DNA from: Gari tellinella
Lineage: Eukaryota; Mollusca; Bivalvia; Cardiida; Psammobiidae
DNA length: 64,000 nt
Direction: 5' to 3'
Assembly: GCA_922989275.2 (NCBI GenBank)
Contig: OV277862.1
Location: forward strand, 17,093,543-17,157,542
The translations under genes were made by a program, and so were the position numbers. Within the stretch, counting starts at the first letter, position 1. Every line of letters begins with the position of its first letter. The notes beneath the pieces are model-generated. The model was not told the DNA's origin, ran no database searches, and saw only the letters and a program-made list of their open reading frames with translations. Shown here piece after piece: positions 1 to 11,740 of this stretch.

Positions 1-91
1 TGACCGTATAGATTGGAATTATTTTCTTCCGCGGAGGATTAAACGGAATGTGCTAAAATGCGCTTCTATATTTAGGTATTTTAAGGGTTAA
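1..91. mobile_element. TTAA-2 copy, right end only
   Basis: It enters from outside the window. It has the family's 'ggaactattttcttc' and 'gctaaaa..cgcttcta' blocks and ends gggttaa. Confidence 0.7.
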
Positions 92-116
92 GCCTTTGAA
101 CCCGTGTCAGGCATGT

Positions 117-305
117 AGTAAAATCTCTCTATAACGACCACAAACTTATGTTAATTATTTATTATTTATGACATGTGACTGCTTAAAGCAAGACGACAGT
201 AAAACAGAAAGCTCCTGTCACCTTGCTGTAAGCTGCCACCTGTCTTTTTTATACTGTCAGTTAGCCTTCGTTTTACATGTAGTAGTCATAATAGAGATGT
301 TTTGT
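117..305. mobile_element. TA-1 copy, diverged
   Basis: Ends tagtaaaatctctctataac / ataatagagatgttttgttg. The internal agtaaaacagaaagctcctg...caccttgct has lost half of the central palindrome. Confidence 0.6.
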
Positions 306-514
306 TGTATGCGTCCTTTGCAAACAGTGTACATGTAAATAGTACACTTGTCCTAGACAAACATTGAAGACCGAGACCCGATATCCGAGCTCTCTGATTA
401 TTGTCTATATGGTTTGTCATTTTGTTAAAAAAAAAAAAGCATAAAAACAAAGAACAGCAAAAATACTAACATCATAAGCTGAACACTTCTGCCAACCAAA
501 ATGTTATGTTTAAG

Positions 515-619
515 CATAGGTGGTTCTCCCGTGTAGTCTTTTTGTACCCTTATTCTATTTATATACGTATAAAAATTGAATAAGGGTACAAAAAAGACTA
601 TACGGGAGAACCACCTATG
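515..619. repeat. 105 bp near-perfect palindrome
   Basis: Arms cataggtggttctcccg.../...cgggagaaccacctatg extend inward through gtagtctttttgtaccctta with few mismatches; the loop is about 15 bp. No second copy was seen in the window. Confidence 0.8.
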
Positions 620-1130
620 TGTTTAACAAGACTTTTTCCTGAAATATGCTGTCCTCAAATAATCTCAAACTGACATAAATTTGTAATAGTGACCCGGCGT
701 CTTACCAAACTCCCATCTGTTTGCCTCCCAGTTTAAAATAAATATTCAACATATCTAAGAATATATCATTATCTACAATTTATTGCATTGCGTTTCATTT
801 CATTTAAAAGGGAATGAATAACAGTTCTACTTTACCGAACGCCGCATTTGAATCCAAATGTAATCCAGTTCATTTTTTATTAATAATAAACCATATAATA
901 TTCCTTATTGTGGTCGTACTTTAACATTTAGCGTGGAGGGCCAGTTTGTGATCTCATTTGTAAATATTTTGGATCCAAAGTACCGCAGTGACCCATATAA
1001 ATACAAACTGTTTGACAATATAATATTTCCTGTAAAATTGACTGATCATTCTGTTGCAGAAGACGCCGCATTCAGAAGACAAGAGCGTCATAGCGAGCTA
1101 AAGGTTAAAGCGACATTTAAAAGGTAGGTT
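620..1130. other. Unassigned sequence
   Basis: AT-rich. The open frame at 933-1127 has no recognisable similarity or splice context, and I see no gene. Confidence 0.5.
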
Positions 1131-1135
1131 AAAAG

Positions 1136-1355
1136 TTTAACCTTTTATCATTTCGATTGCAATTTTACTGGTAGACCTTTTTGCAAACAGTTTGGATCCA
1201 GATCAGACGCCGTGTAACGCGGCGTCTGATCTGGATCCAAACTGTTTGACAAACGTCTGTAAGTGTCAGTCTTTTAAAAAAGAAATACAAAAAGTAATAA
1301 TTTTAGAATTTTTGGGGCGATAATTTCAAAGCAGGCGATGTTACGGAAGGATAAG
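1136..1355. mobile_element. TTAA-1 copy
   Basis: Hairpin core at 1184-1248 (65 bp; one mismatch at the loop). Flanks are degraded: ttaacctttta on the left, ggataaggtttt on the right. Confidence 0.65.
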
Positions 1356-1616
1356 GTTTTGGGGGTAATGTCGTAAAATCACAAGGGTCAGTGGAAATGT
1401 GGGCAATACAAACTTATCATTCCTCTCCACCCATTACACAGTAATTTGACAGCTAGATGGGAGAGTAAATGATACTGATCTGTTGTCCATTTTCCAATAG
1501 TATTTTACGGTATAACAAACATAAAATTATTTTGTATAACCTTTATTGGGCTGTCTTACAGAAATGATAAATTAGGTACACGTAGCTTCAATAGATATGA
1601 TCTTTATTTAGCCATG

Positions 1617-1945
1617 TATCCCATATTCCTGTTTCTAGTTTTGAAGACGGGTGACCACTTACAGCAGGTTGAACGTAAAGCAGAATGTGCCAAGTCCATT
1701 TTTGACTATTAGTTTTTAGTGTTGTTTGTCAATGAATTGCATTATGACAAACAATACAGATCCTGTATGACCTATTCAGTGTCGCAGTGCTGTAAAATCT
1801 AATTCACTCACATACCCTGATCAAAGGGCTCCTTTAGGAACCCTTTGATCTTGGTATTTGCTGTTTGCATAGGACATGTGTACTTTTCACAGGTACACTG
1901 TTTGCAAAGCAAGTGTATATATTTGCATGACTATAGTTCAAAGGT
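1617..1945. mobile_element. TTAA-2 left half followed by TTAA-4 remnant
   Basis: TTAA-2 sequence runs to its palindrome centre (gcagaatgtgcc, about 1690) and stops. TTAA-4 sequence then continues through hairpin arms (1815-1850) to TTAA at 1946. Confidence 0.55.
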
Positions 1946-1949
1946 TTAA

Positions 1950-2169
1950 CCCATTAGGGCCTACGGTCTCGTTTATGGAACATATGCAAACAGTGTAGAC
2001 TCTGATCAGACGCCGCATAATGCGGCGTCTGATCAGAGTCTTCGCTGTTTGCTGATAGGAATTTCAATATAAAACAAAACGAAAATGAAAAATTTAGACC
2101 AAACACTCCTTAGATAAATATGAATCACTCCAATATATAAGCATGAAACAATCCACAAACACAAATGGG
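1950..2169. mobile_element. TTAA-3 copy, full length
   Basis: 220 bp between TTAA 1946-1949 and 2170-2173. Ends cccattaggg / acaaatggg. The core cagtgtagactctgatcaga...gcggcgtctgatcagagtc is a near-perfect palindrome. Confidence 0.8.
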
Positions 2170-2173
2170 TTAA

Positions 2174-2850
2174 ACACTGAAAATATCGTATTTTGGTTGG
2201 TTGCTGGTTTTACTGGTCTCTCATTGAAGATATTTCAGTGAAACAGGCCAATACATTCATTATGTAAATGAGCGATTCACTTTGATAGTACGATACTGTA
2301 TATACATGTGATTAACCTTAACTGTAAACCCATAGAATTGGACACGGGGATATTAAGCATTCATTTCGTGATCTATCTCAATCTACAATGTTTGGAAACG
2401 GTCACAGGTATTTTCAAATTTTTATGCTAAATTTTCCTGCTTTCCTATCGAAAATTGTTTAATATCTGTTACATATACAAATGTATATACTTATTACTTT
2501 TACGATTACTAATACCATTTGAGTTTAACCATTATGTTTATTACTTTACACATTTTTACATCAAAATCTACTCTGGAACGCTATATTTACCAAAAGATGG
2601 CAGCAATGGGTGCAAATTAAAGCAAAAACAACTACCCAAAAATATTGACTTAAAGCGACTGAAAACCAAATACAATGTAGTGTATTTGCAAAACTAAAAG
2701 AAAATACTCAAATAAAAGCAATTTTACAATTGTGTATACAAATATGATCAGTCTAAAAACATCCTCAAGAAAAGTCACCAAATCTTAGTTTTTTATATAA
2801 TTTCCATCGCTCAAATCGTTCAAATTCATTCGTATCGTTTGCGCATTACC
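2174..2850. other. Unassigned AT-rich stretch
   Basis: No gene or known repeat was recognised. The open frame at 2455-2697 is compositionally AT-driven. Confidence 0.5.
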
Positions 2851-2851
2851 T

Positions 2852-3164
2852 TAACTCATGCACACCTTTTACATCTAATGGACAATGTCAGTTTCCAATA
2901 AAGTCTAGTCCATTTTGACCATTGATGGTTATTTTTACAATATACTGCAAATGACAAAGAGTGCAGACCTTGATCAAGGGCTGCATTGTTTGCTAAAGAT
3001 AAGTGTACTCTTAACATGTATATTATTTGTAAATGAAACATGAACATGCCATTGGGGCTCAATTGGTATGCACTGTTTGCAAAGGATAAGTATGCTCTTT
3101 ATCTTTAAAGACATACTGTTTGTAAATAACGCGTGTACGCGTAAACAGGGTTCAATGGGTTAAG
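2852..3164. mobile_element. TTAA-4 copy, diverged
   Basis: It contains tggactagactttattggaa in reverse, a collapsed hairpin (gaccttgatcaagggctgc) and aaatgggttcaa-type ends. Confidence 0.5.
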
Positions 3165-3544
3165 ACACGTATTTTCCCGCCCTTAAATTCGGCCATATCG
3201 ATAATCATGGATTACATTCCTGTGTATCTATAGATATTTACGATCTCTGATCAATTTACTACTAATTGGCAACTGATTGTTATTTCACAAGTCAAGATTG
3301 ATAAACTCATTGTAGTCGATCGATTAACGTATCAGGTTAATGCCATATCTATCTCAATGTCAAACAGACTTGATGTTGATCAGACTGCTTTTAAAGTTTA
3401 ATGTACTTGGGCTAAGATAGTATATGTATTAACTGAACTTAAATCTTTGAATAAAAGTCAATTACTTAAACCGAAGTATACTGCTCAATAAGAAATATAT
3501 TTTCTTACTTTAGTTTCATATGTATACTCGTATTTGATCCGTGT

Positions 3545-3884
3545 GACAAATTGTTTTGATCCTTATCAGACGTCGTAACTGCTGATCATGGATCCAAATT
3601 CTGTGCAGAGATATAAAAAAAAACTCAGTTATAAACTTATAAGTATGATAACAAAGTCGCATAAACCTGGGTAGAATATTGGATTGTTCAGTAATTGTTG
3701 CATTGTGTATTCCCTCTTCCCTTCACAGAAAAGCCTTTTTCACGCCTTTAACTTTATCACATAGAATTTTGGTTCATGGTTTGATCTTTTCCAGATTAAT
3801 GAGTTAAGTTACGCGGCGTCTGATCAGGATCCAAACTGTTTGAAAATAACTACTGTACTCGGGGTAAGGCAGTGAAGGGGTTAA
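3545..3884. mobile_element. Two TTAA-1 fragments
   Basis: A decayed core lies at 3548-3605. A right half only, starting exactly at the palindrome loop (gttacgcggcgtctgatcag), runs 3803-3884 to ggggttaa. Confidence 0.6.
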
Positions 3885-3914
3885 AACGTTTCATACAACC
3901 TGACAAAATGTTGC

Positions 3915-4060
3915 TTAATTCAAATGGACAAGTTTAGTTGCAATTAGTTGTGTCAATGTCTCACTGTTTCTATAGAAACCCTCTAACCAGGGTCTTCACT
4001 ATTTACATAAGGCAAGTGTACTGTTTACGGGTACAGTGTTTGTAAACGACGCATTTTACT
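3915..4060. mobile_element. TTAA-4 fragment
   Basis: It shows the gtgtactgtttacgggtaca and gtttgtaaacgacg blocks. The hairpin is decayed. Confidence 0.45.
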
Positions 4061-4150
4061 TCGTTACAAGAGTTTTCTGCTTCAGTCTTCTTTAAACCAC
4101 CATCTGTTTTTGTCAATGTAAACCAAGTTATGAGAGGAAATGATAACTTA

Positions 4151-4590
4151 TTCAACCCTAGCGACGTGTATACTCGTCATTTACATATACAGTAAAACCT
4201 CGCTATTAGGACCACTAAATTATGTTAATTATTAGGGTGTTTACGATAGGTGACCGCTTAAAGCAAGATGACAGTGAAACAGAAAGCTCCTATAGGAGCT
4301 TTCTGTTTCACTGTAACCTTGCTTTAAGCTGTCACCTGTCTATTATACACTCAATAAGCCTTCGTTTTAGTGGTCGTAATAGCGAGGTTTTACTGTAATT
4401 AATAGTACACGTACTGTATCCTATGCAAACAGTGGCGACCCAAACCAGAGAGCTCCTCGGGGAGCCCTCTGTTCAGGGGCTACACTGTTTGTTTATATAT
4501 CAAATAGTGTGACAAACATCTCTAAATTTGAACCTCACCTAATTGGAAACTGAAATTGTCCATTCTTGGTTGCAGGGGTGAATGAGCTCT
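4151..4590. mobile_element. TTAA-4 copy split by a TA-1 insertion
   Basis: The left end ttcaaccctagcgacg reaches 4187. TA-1 occupies 4190-4395. TTAA-4 resumes at 4398 with agtacacg...cctatgcaaacagtg, a ggagc hairpin and a tgcaggggtgaatga end. Confidence 0.75.
4190..4395. mobile_element. TA-1 copy, full length
   Basis: 206 bp, cagtaaaacctcgctatt ... aatagcgaggttttactg, flanked by TA on both sides. The centre is a palindrome agaaagctcctataggagctttct. The CAGT end and TA duplication fit a pogo/Tc1-mariner-type MITE. Confidence 0.82.
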
Positions 4591-4726
4591 TATAGAATTG
4601 ACTTTATATGTAATTCATGGACATGCCCTGCCCGCACTAAGACGGGTGAAATCTTGTTCACAGGGAAAGTTGATTATGTAAATGAGCGGCTCGTTTGATG
4701 ATCCGATACTATATACATGTAATTAA

Positions 4727-4922
4727 CCCTTATCTTGCCATGAGCTCGTCTGCTTTGATATTGTCGTCTGCAAATATTTGTTAAATAATCATTCATACGT
4801 TTTAGAAATGTAGGAATATTCAGAAGAGTATCAAACAGTTTGGATCCAGATCAGACGCCGCGTTACGCGGCGTCTGATCTGGATCCAAACTGTTTGCAAG
4901 TATTAGATCGGGGAATAAAGGA
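4727..4922. mobile_element. TTAA-1 copy, full length
   Basis: 196 bp between TTAA 4723-4726 and 4923-4926. Perfect 65 bp core palindrome at 4832-4896. It has a doubled atcgtctgctt/gtcgtctgcaa subterminal motif. Confidence 0.85.
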
Positions 4923-5302
4923 TTAACCTTTGATCTGAACCCAAGCACTGAACCCAGAAATTATCTTTTCGTTTCGCAAAAAAATAACATAGAAACTAAG
5001 GTTTTGTATGAATTAAAATAGCGTAGCTGGGTTATAATTATTTTTGAAAAAGTAATTGAAATTCTAATAATTTTCAAAACCAAGAAAGATGATAAAAATG
5101 TTTGAGCAATCGACACAGCAGGCTGGTTAAAGGGCTGAAAATGATAGTATGCATCTGAGTTTAGGGCCATTAGTTGTTCCGAACCATAGATTGTAGACGC
5201 AAATAGGGTACTCATTTATCATGTTTCTTTTTGCATGGGTGACAGGTGAAAATCACGAACAAATCAGCGACATTTTGTTGAACTTAGAGACGTTTTGTAC
5301 TC

Positions 5303-5692
5303 TTTAACTCGTCACTTGCCACTATCAATTTCACTGTCCTTTGCAAACAGTTCGGATCTATATCAGACGCGTAACCCGGCGTCTGATAACTCGGTGTCTG
5401 ATATATTCAAATAGTTTGACACTCACCTCTTGTTGATCTTTAAGTAAAAAAATGATAAATATAAATTTAAAAAGAGGCAGGCAGTAATTTAAAGCAGGTG
5501 TTTTTTCAAGCAGTGAAAGTGAAATGCTTGACGAATTTAAGAGTCTGATTGTTGAAGAAAATAACCCGGTCAAATTTGCATAATTGTTATCCATACCGTG
5601 CTTAGTTCGACTGTACTAGTTTTTTACAAACAGTTTGGTTCCAGATCAGACGCCGCGAAACGCGCCGTCTGATCTGGAACTAAACTGATTGT
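5303..5692. mobile_element. Two diverged TTAA-1 copies
   Basis: The first is about 5303-5530, with a rearranged core (gcgtctgataactcggtgtctgat). A second core lies at 5627-5692, with an aaacgcgcc loop region. Confidence 0.6.
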
Positions 5693-5867
5693 AACGCATA
5701 TCGATATTTCTGAAATTAAAATACATTACAATTAAATTTAAGATTTGTTTTTACAAGAAATTTCTGAAGCAGATGTTGAATTGAAAAGTAAGGGTCGACC
5801 TTTAGTACATTTGATGACAGCATTGTCGATGTTGTAAAAGACTACAAAGGAAAAGTATGTAAATTAA

Positions 5868-6067
5868 CGCTTATATGATATCGTCTGCTTTGAAATTGTC
5901 GTCTGCAAAATTTGTGAAATTTAAATTTTGGTGTATTTTTAAATACCAGAAATTTAAAGACGGTTGTCAAATAGTTTAGATCCAGATCAGGCGCTCCGTA
6001 ACGCGGCGTCTGATCTGGATCCAAACTGTTTGCAATTACCAGTCAAGTCGCGATCGGCGGGATAAGG
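5868..6067. mobile_element. TTAA-1 copy
   Basis: Left TTAA at 5864; the right end gataagg-ttca is degenerate. The core at about 5968-6032 has one left-arm change (caggcgctccg). Confidence 0.75.
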
Positions 6068-6177
6068 TTCAAACAAGAAATGGAAATATAACTAATTAGC
6101 TAAGCATTAGGTTTCAAAAAAGGCAATTTATGGGTGGTAAACGAACTTAGATCTTTTATAACATTTATACAAGTGTC

Positions 6178-6247
6178 AATCAAATAGGTTGGATCCAGAT
6201 CAGATGCCGAGTAATTTGGTGTGTGATTCGGAGCCAAATTATTTGCT
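6178..6247. mobile_element. Decayed TTAA-1 core
   Basis: Arms aataggttggatccagatca / gattcggagccaaattattt; many arm mismatches. Confidence 0.5.
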
Positions 6248-6317
6248 ACCTCCAGTAAAATTGCGAGTGGCATTGGAACTGTGAGTGTCTATAAATCACC
6301 AATGCATTTGTATTTAA

Positions 6318-6529
6318 AACCCCTTTCTTGCCTTACCCCGAGTATAATGGTTATTTGCAAACAGTTTGGATCCTGATCAGACGCCGCGTCACGCGGCGTC
6401 TGATCAGGATCCAATCTGTTTGACACTCATTCCAAAATTTCTTAAGTTAAAATATGTAAAATTTAAATTTGAGAAATAAAGGCAGACGACAATTGTTTAA
6501 AATTAATGACGTCATGACAGTAAAGGGAT
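6318..6529. mobile_element. TTAA-1 copy, full length
   Basis: Ends cccctttcttgcc / gacagtaaaggga between TTAA-like sites. Core 6358-6422 with ggatcctgatc arms and a cgcgtcacgcg loop. Confidence 0.82.
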
Positions 6530-6626
6530 TTAACTATGACGTTGATTATGACTTTGTATTTGAATAGTGTCAGGGCTACCAAATCTCCGGATTTTTCAGA
6601 AATCTTCCCCAACAGATGGAAGCTTA

Positions 6627-6725
6627 AATCAGGCTGAAAGTAAAGCAGAATGCGCTTTAAGGCGCATTCTGCTTTACTTTCAACCTGCTTTTAGCATCAC
6701 GTGTCTTAAAAACTAAGAACAGACT
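6627..6725. mobile_element. TTAA-2 fragment with full hairpin
   Basis: gaaagtaaagcagaatgcgc / gcgcattctgctttactttc palindrome around a tttaa centre. Confidence 0.65.
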
Positions 6726-6829
6726 ATGGATTAAGGGTACAATTCGGAAAATCGCGCTTGAAAAATTGAAAAGTTTGAAATCTTAGGATTTTCTTTATCA
6801 ACTTATGGCAGCCCTGTCGTGTGCAAGAT

Positions 6830-7850
6830 CTAACCTGTACTGATGGGTCTATGGACCTCTGTATCAAGATAATATTTATGTTGCATTGCACCTTCAAGTA
6901 TAAGATCAACTGACAGAGTCGAACTCATGTGTGCGGAAATATCTGACAAATGTTTGATATATGTTTGTTAAAGGTAATTTATTTGATATGCCATAAACCT
7001 TGGCAAAATAAGTAATCGTATATTATCCATAGGCGACTATCAATTGTCAAGGTTATGGTTGGCAAGAATTTGTAATGTATAGGTACATAAACACATAAAA
7101 TGAAAAATATATATATATTAAATGCAAAAGAGGTAGTGGTGGTTGGGAAGCATCGGTCAGCAACCTTACTTTTTAGCATCTATAGCTAATGGCTTTTCAA
7201 CCGTCTGATTGGCCTGCCAGAGATGGACCTGCATTTCCATTGGTCACATCTCCCTGCCTCCTCAAGCCTTGACTGGTATTATAATGTTTCAATGTAACAC
7301 CTTGATTGACTGGTTAATACTAGAAGAACTATCACAATGATCTCCTGTTGCATAAATCATTATAGATGTTTGCATAAAATCATTTATGTGACATTGCACC
7401 TGAAAGCATGATATCTTCTAACAGGGTAGTTGGATGAACTTATTTGGAAAGAATGTGACAAATACATGATATATGTTGGATAATCGGCATATATTTAACC
7501 CTTTTCCCTTATAGAAGCGACTTTTAACGCATTCATTTTATTCATCCGCCAAAGAAAATAGTTCCATTTTATACTGTCATGAATTTGTACTATAAGAATT
7601 TTTTCTATATCCTAGCAGATAGTAACTTAAAGCACGCTGAAAGTAAATCAGAATGCGCCCTAGGGCGCATTCTGCTTTACTTTTAGCCTGCTTTAATAGG
7701 TCACATACCTAAAATACTAGAAACAGGTTATGGGTTAAAGGGTTAAAATGCACTGAATTGTGACAAAATAAGTAATTGTATGCAGACAACCGATATTGTA
7801 ATTGAAGCAGACGGTAAAAGGTGGTGGTTGAAGAGGCTGTTGCCATTGGT
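6830..7850. repeat. Direct duplication, second unit interrupted by TTAA-2
   Basis: Unit 1 (about 6830-7170) and unit 2 (about 7330-7850) share ttgcattgcacct, gatatatgttg/gatatatgttt, caaaataagtaat(c/t)gta and ggtggttg blocks in order. Unit 2 has the 7499-7742 element between these blocks. Confidence 0.6.
7499..7742. mobile_element. TTAA-2 copy, full length
   Basis: 244 bp between TTAA 7495-7498 and 7743-7746. The central palindrome has cgccctagggcg in place of the usual ccttaagg. Confidence 0.82.
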
Positions 7851-7949
7851 TGGTGGTATGGTTATAGAATTATTCTCTCTTGGATGGTAAGCGAGCTCTT
7901 TTTATGCCCACTCCTCCCGGAGATGGAACATTTATTATTTGACAGTTCC

Positions 7950-8910
7950 AGTTGCCGATTAAATCCAACCCAATTTTGACTATTTAGGGTGTTTGATAAT
8001 ATGTTTAGTCAATGCCAAACAGTGCAGACACTGATCAGAAGGCTCATTTAGAAGCCTTATTTGGACTAGAATATTGTAAATGGGCTATTTTTGGTTAGCT
8101 AGATTTTATCGTTTCGTATAGCACCCACACTGCAGAAAATAATACTTTGGTACTTATACAGTTTTTTCTCTGGATCACTATCAATCCATCTATCTATATT
8201 ATTCAACCTTTGTTTTGACTTTGACCTAATCTGGACTTGTAATGTAATTTCAAATGGGTTATTTCTTGAGTACATGTAATTAGACTTTACCGTTGCATCT
8301 AGCATTAGCACTATACTTATTACAATGCTTTGATTCTGAAACAGTTGTTGAATTGGACCATTACCAGATCACTCTTACTACCCAGCCTTAATTTGACCTT
8401 GACATACTTTTTGGACTTGGGAAAATATTCAGAATATATTGTCAGTAAGGAGCGACTTCACGTGGAACTATAGTTCGAACCTCTAGTCAGGCAAAATTGT
8501 GGCCGGCACATGCGCATTAAGGTCGGCAAAAGAACACCGTTTGCCGAACCAATGAAAACTGAGAATGGGGCGTCTGCGGGTCGAACCAACCGGTGTTCTG
8601 TTGGATAGACCGGGAGCATAGACGTTAAGTGAATGCAGTCTTGTTTGTCTAAATATTATTGTGCGATCGCTTAATATAAGATTGACTTTGTTTTGAAGGG
8701 TTGGGAATGGGGGAATGCTATTTCCGTGAAAATAGTCAACGTCTCAGCGTTATGTCTTATTGACTGACTCTCGTACATAGATAAGCATGTAAACAAAAAA
8801 TACCTTTTAACACCTCGTAACTGTTTAAATGTCACGATAGGTGACTAAAAGTGACCATATACCCTTTGTTCACTGAACAAATATTGTCTTCCCAAACGGT
8901 CTCCGTCTTT
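7950..8910. other. TTAA-4 fragment, then unassigned sequence
   Basis: A TTAA-4 core fragment lies at 8008-8055 (gccaaacagtgcagacactg). 8100-8450 contains decayed 'ttgaccttgac' units. 8452-8640 is more GC-rich, with no recognised gene. Confidence 0.4.
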
Positions 8911-8913
8911 TAA

Positions 8914-9141
8914 CCCTTTCACTCTCAATGACGTTTAAAAGCGCGTTTGCAAACAGTTTGGGTCCTGATCAACGCGGCGTCTGATCAGGATCCAAACTGT
9001 TTGACACTCGTATCGAAATTGTGTCAGTTATACTGCCATAAAATTAACTTTGAAACGATGTTGCAGACAACAAAATTGAAGCAGACGACAATGAAACGGT
9101 GAAGGGGTAAAAATTTCACGAAAGATTTGGCAGTGAACGGG
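8914..9141. mobile_element. TTAA-1 copy with shortened left hairpin arm
   Basis: 228 bp between TTAA 8910-8913 and 9142-9145. In core 8950-9003 the left arm jumps from gatc directly to aacgcgg, so part of one arm is deleted. Confidence 0.78.
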
Positions 9142-9199
9142 TTAAATACTGAGATTGACTCTTCTCCTTATAATTATACTATGATAAGGGAACACTTTT

Positions 9200-9260
9200 G
9201 ATTCTGATCAGAAGCCGGGTTACTCGGTGACGGATCCGGATCCTAGCCGTTTACTTAGGT
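9200..9260. mobile_element. Decayed TTAA-1 core
   Basis: gattctgatcagaagccggg / ggatccggatcctagccgtt. Confidence 0.4.
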
Positions 9261-10265
9261 CTAGGAAAACAATTAACTGCATGGAATGGTTCACATTTTA
9301 ATATCGGAATGAACATTTTTACAAACAGGTCGTCAAAGATCTTCCTGAGTTTGATGGAAACGTCAAACTTATATTTTACCACAAGCACTTAGGGTACATG
9401 TATTGAAGACGCGTGGAAATACATGTATCTAACGATAGGAGGTTCCGTTATGCTTCTAATAGCATTCTATAGAAGCTTTATGTCCCAGTTTTACCCTGCA
9501 TTAAACTGACAGATGTATTAAAGAATAGTTTTGGACCTTGAATAAACGTTTAATACAAATGTTAGACAAACCTTTAATATATTTGTGTTCGTCTGTTTCT
9601 GAAACCAGGCCTGCTTATAGGGCCACCAAATAGACCGGAAGTGCTTCATGGTGTAGTCGAAAGAAGTCCGGCGAGAAATAGTGCCAAACCTTCTTGCCCC
9701 AGAATAGCTTTTTGTCAAAACATTATTGACTGTTTTGAGCCTTTTATGTAAAACATGGATGCTAGAGAATAGATACAAATACTTTCTGTCATGATAGATG
9801 CCGTTTTGGAGAAATTATGTGAGATGAAATGACATGTTCCTGTTTTAGCCGGTGTCTATTTCAAAAGTAGCAAAACACCAGTCATGTCACTGAAGACAAG
9901 AGATTTTTCTTATATGCCATATGACCTCTTGTTTTCTCTGCATTTTTCGCTTGTGCAATGGTGTATCGTTGGGGGAAATATAGGGTAGCTTCTGTGGTTG
10001 GAATAAAAAATGTCTTTTTTTACCTCGTAAATAACGCATTTTATATAAGTCATATAGGAGGGCCGTTTTGGTGACCCATGCCCTGTAGATGATGCTTGAT
10101 TCTTACAGATAACTTCGTTTTATCCTCCGTGTTCCTTTTCCATGTGTCAACAACTGCGGATTCTATTTCTGTTGTTTAATCGAGTTAATCGGAATTTAAT
10201 CTCTTTGTAAAATGTTTTAAAATATTTTTGTCACCAGACATTGAACGTTAATCATTATCATGCTA
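9261..10265. other. Unassigned stretch
   Basis: No gene, tRNA or clear repeat was recognised. Open frames are short and without similarity. Confidence 0.5.
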
Positions 10266-10269
10266 ACCG

Positions 10270-10465
10270 CGTCTTGACTTACATTTCCAAAACAGTTTGG
10301 ATCCAGATCAGACGCCGCGTTACGCGGCGTCTGATCTGGATCCAAACTGTTTGCCACTCATCTTCAACCTTTCGTCAGTTAGAAATGCTTAAAAACTAAT
10401 TTTGAATTATTTTCGCAGACGATATATTTGAAGCAGACGACATTTCAGCATGATAAGTGTTATGT
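10270..10465. mobile_element. TTAA-1 copy
   Basis: Perfect core palindrome at 10289-10353, then the cgcagacgat...gaagcagacgac subterminal motif. Confidence 0.75.
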
Positions 10466-10499
10466 TGGATAAAGTATATAAATGCGACATTAATGGCTA

Positions 10500-11145
10500 C
10501 ATTAACCTTTGACGCGCTTTAATGTCGTCTGCTTCAAATTTATCGTCTGCAATTTTATTTGATTTTAGTTTTTATGCATTCCGAACGATTTTTACAAAGC
10601 ATGCTTGTTAAACGTTTGTAGTCTTATTAGACGTTGTGATAGCCGGCGTGTGTGGATTCGGGATACAAACTATTTTCAAATGATTTGAATGTTTCGTCTG
10701 CTAGAGTAAGAGTTGAAGCAGTTTAATATTATTTATATTAACAAATTATGGCTACTTGGAGAGCTTTTTGTGTCAAATGTCGGCCTCTTCGGAAGAACGG
10801 TAGACCTATTAAAGTCTTGTTGTGAGTTTTATAGGACTTAAATGTCAAAATGGGGAAACATAATAGTGTGAAAAAATAGCCAACTATTCTACAGTAAAGT
10901 CTAGCTATAACGACCCAAGCAAAATATGTTTGTTTTCAGCGATTTGCTTGTTTCGAAACACTAAGGGGCGACTGTTTAATTTTGTTTGCATGCTTGGTAA
11001 TTTGATTTGTCTGCAACAATTAGCGTCTGCTACTGTTCTAAAAAGATTTGTTTAAATCTATTTTCAAAACTTGCAGGGTCAAAATGTCAAACAGTTTGGA
11101 TCCTGATTTGACGCTGCATTATGCGGTCTCATCCAAACCGCCGCT
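10500..11145. mobile_element. Two decayed TTAA-1 copies
   Basis: 10500-10690 keeps atgtcgtctgcttcaa and a broken core. 10970-11145 keeps gtctgcaacaattagcgtctg and a core whose right arm is decayed. Confidence 0.5.
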
Positions 11146-11159
11146 AGATTACAAAGAGT

Positions 11160-11740
11160 TGAAGCAAAATAGTTTGATTATGCACCCAAACTTTGCCAAA
11201 GTATTTTTATCGCATATAGTTGTATCCCTCCGTCTTTCCATCAGATCTTATTTCCAATACCCCAAGCAGCTAGGGATATTTGATGTGTAGGATCATCTTT
11301 GGATTGGGTGCGGGGCGTTGTCGTGTACCCTTTTCTTTTCACTGTGACCTTGACATTGATCTATCATCTCAAGTATAGAACTTATCTGGACCATAGTGCC
11401 AATACCACATCAGCTAGGAACAACAAATGTGTGTGGATATTGGGATGGTGGAGTTTCGCGTACTATTTGCAGGTTGCTTCTTACTTGACATTTACCTCAA
11501 TCATATATAGAAAAAAATGTTCGGAAACTTGTTCTATTCCACATCAGCTTAATCAGCATTGGATACCAAATTTGATGTGAGAGTACATCTTAGGGTGGCA
11601 AAATATCACATACCATTTTAGTCACATTGTGACCTTAGCCTTGACCTCTGACCTCATCTTATAAAAAAAATGTTTGGGCATAATTTCCTTTCCTACAGCA
11701 TTAGGGATATGTTTTCCTTAAGTTTATACAGTATATGAGC
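11160..11740. repeat. Diverged tandem repeat, about 145 bp unit
   Basis: Units share ccaata-ccacatcagctagg...aaatttgatgtgaggatcatctt and tgtgaccttgaccttga. Landmarks at about 11253, 11400, 11531 and 11686. This is a mollusc-type gene-desert repeat; the open frames across it are not genes. Confidence 0.6.
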
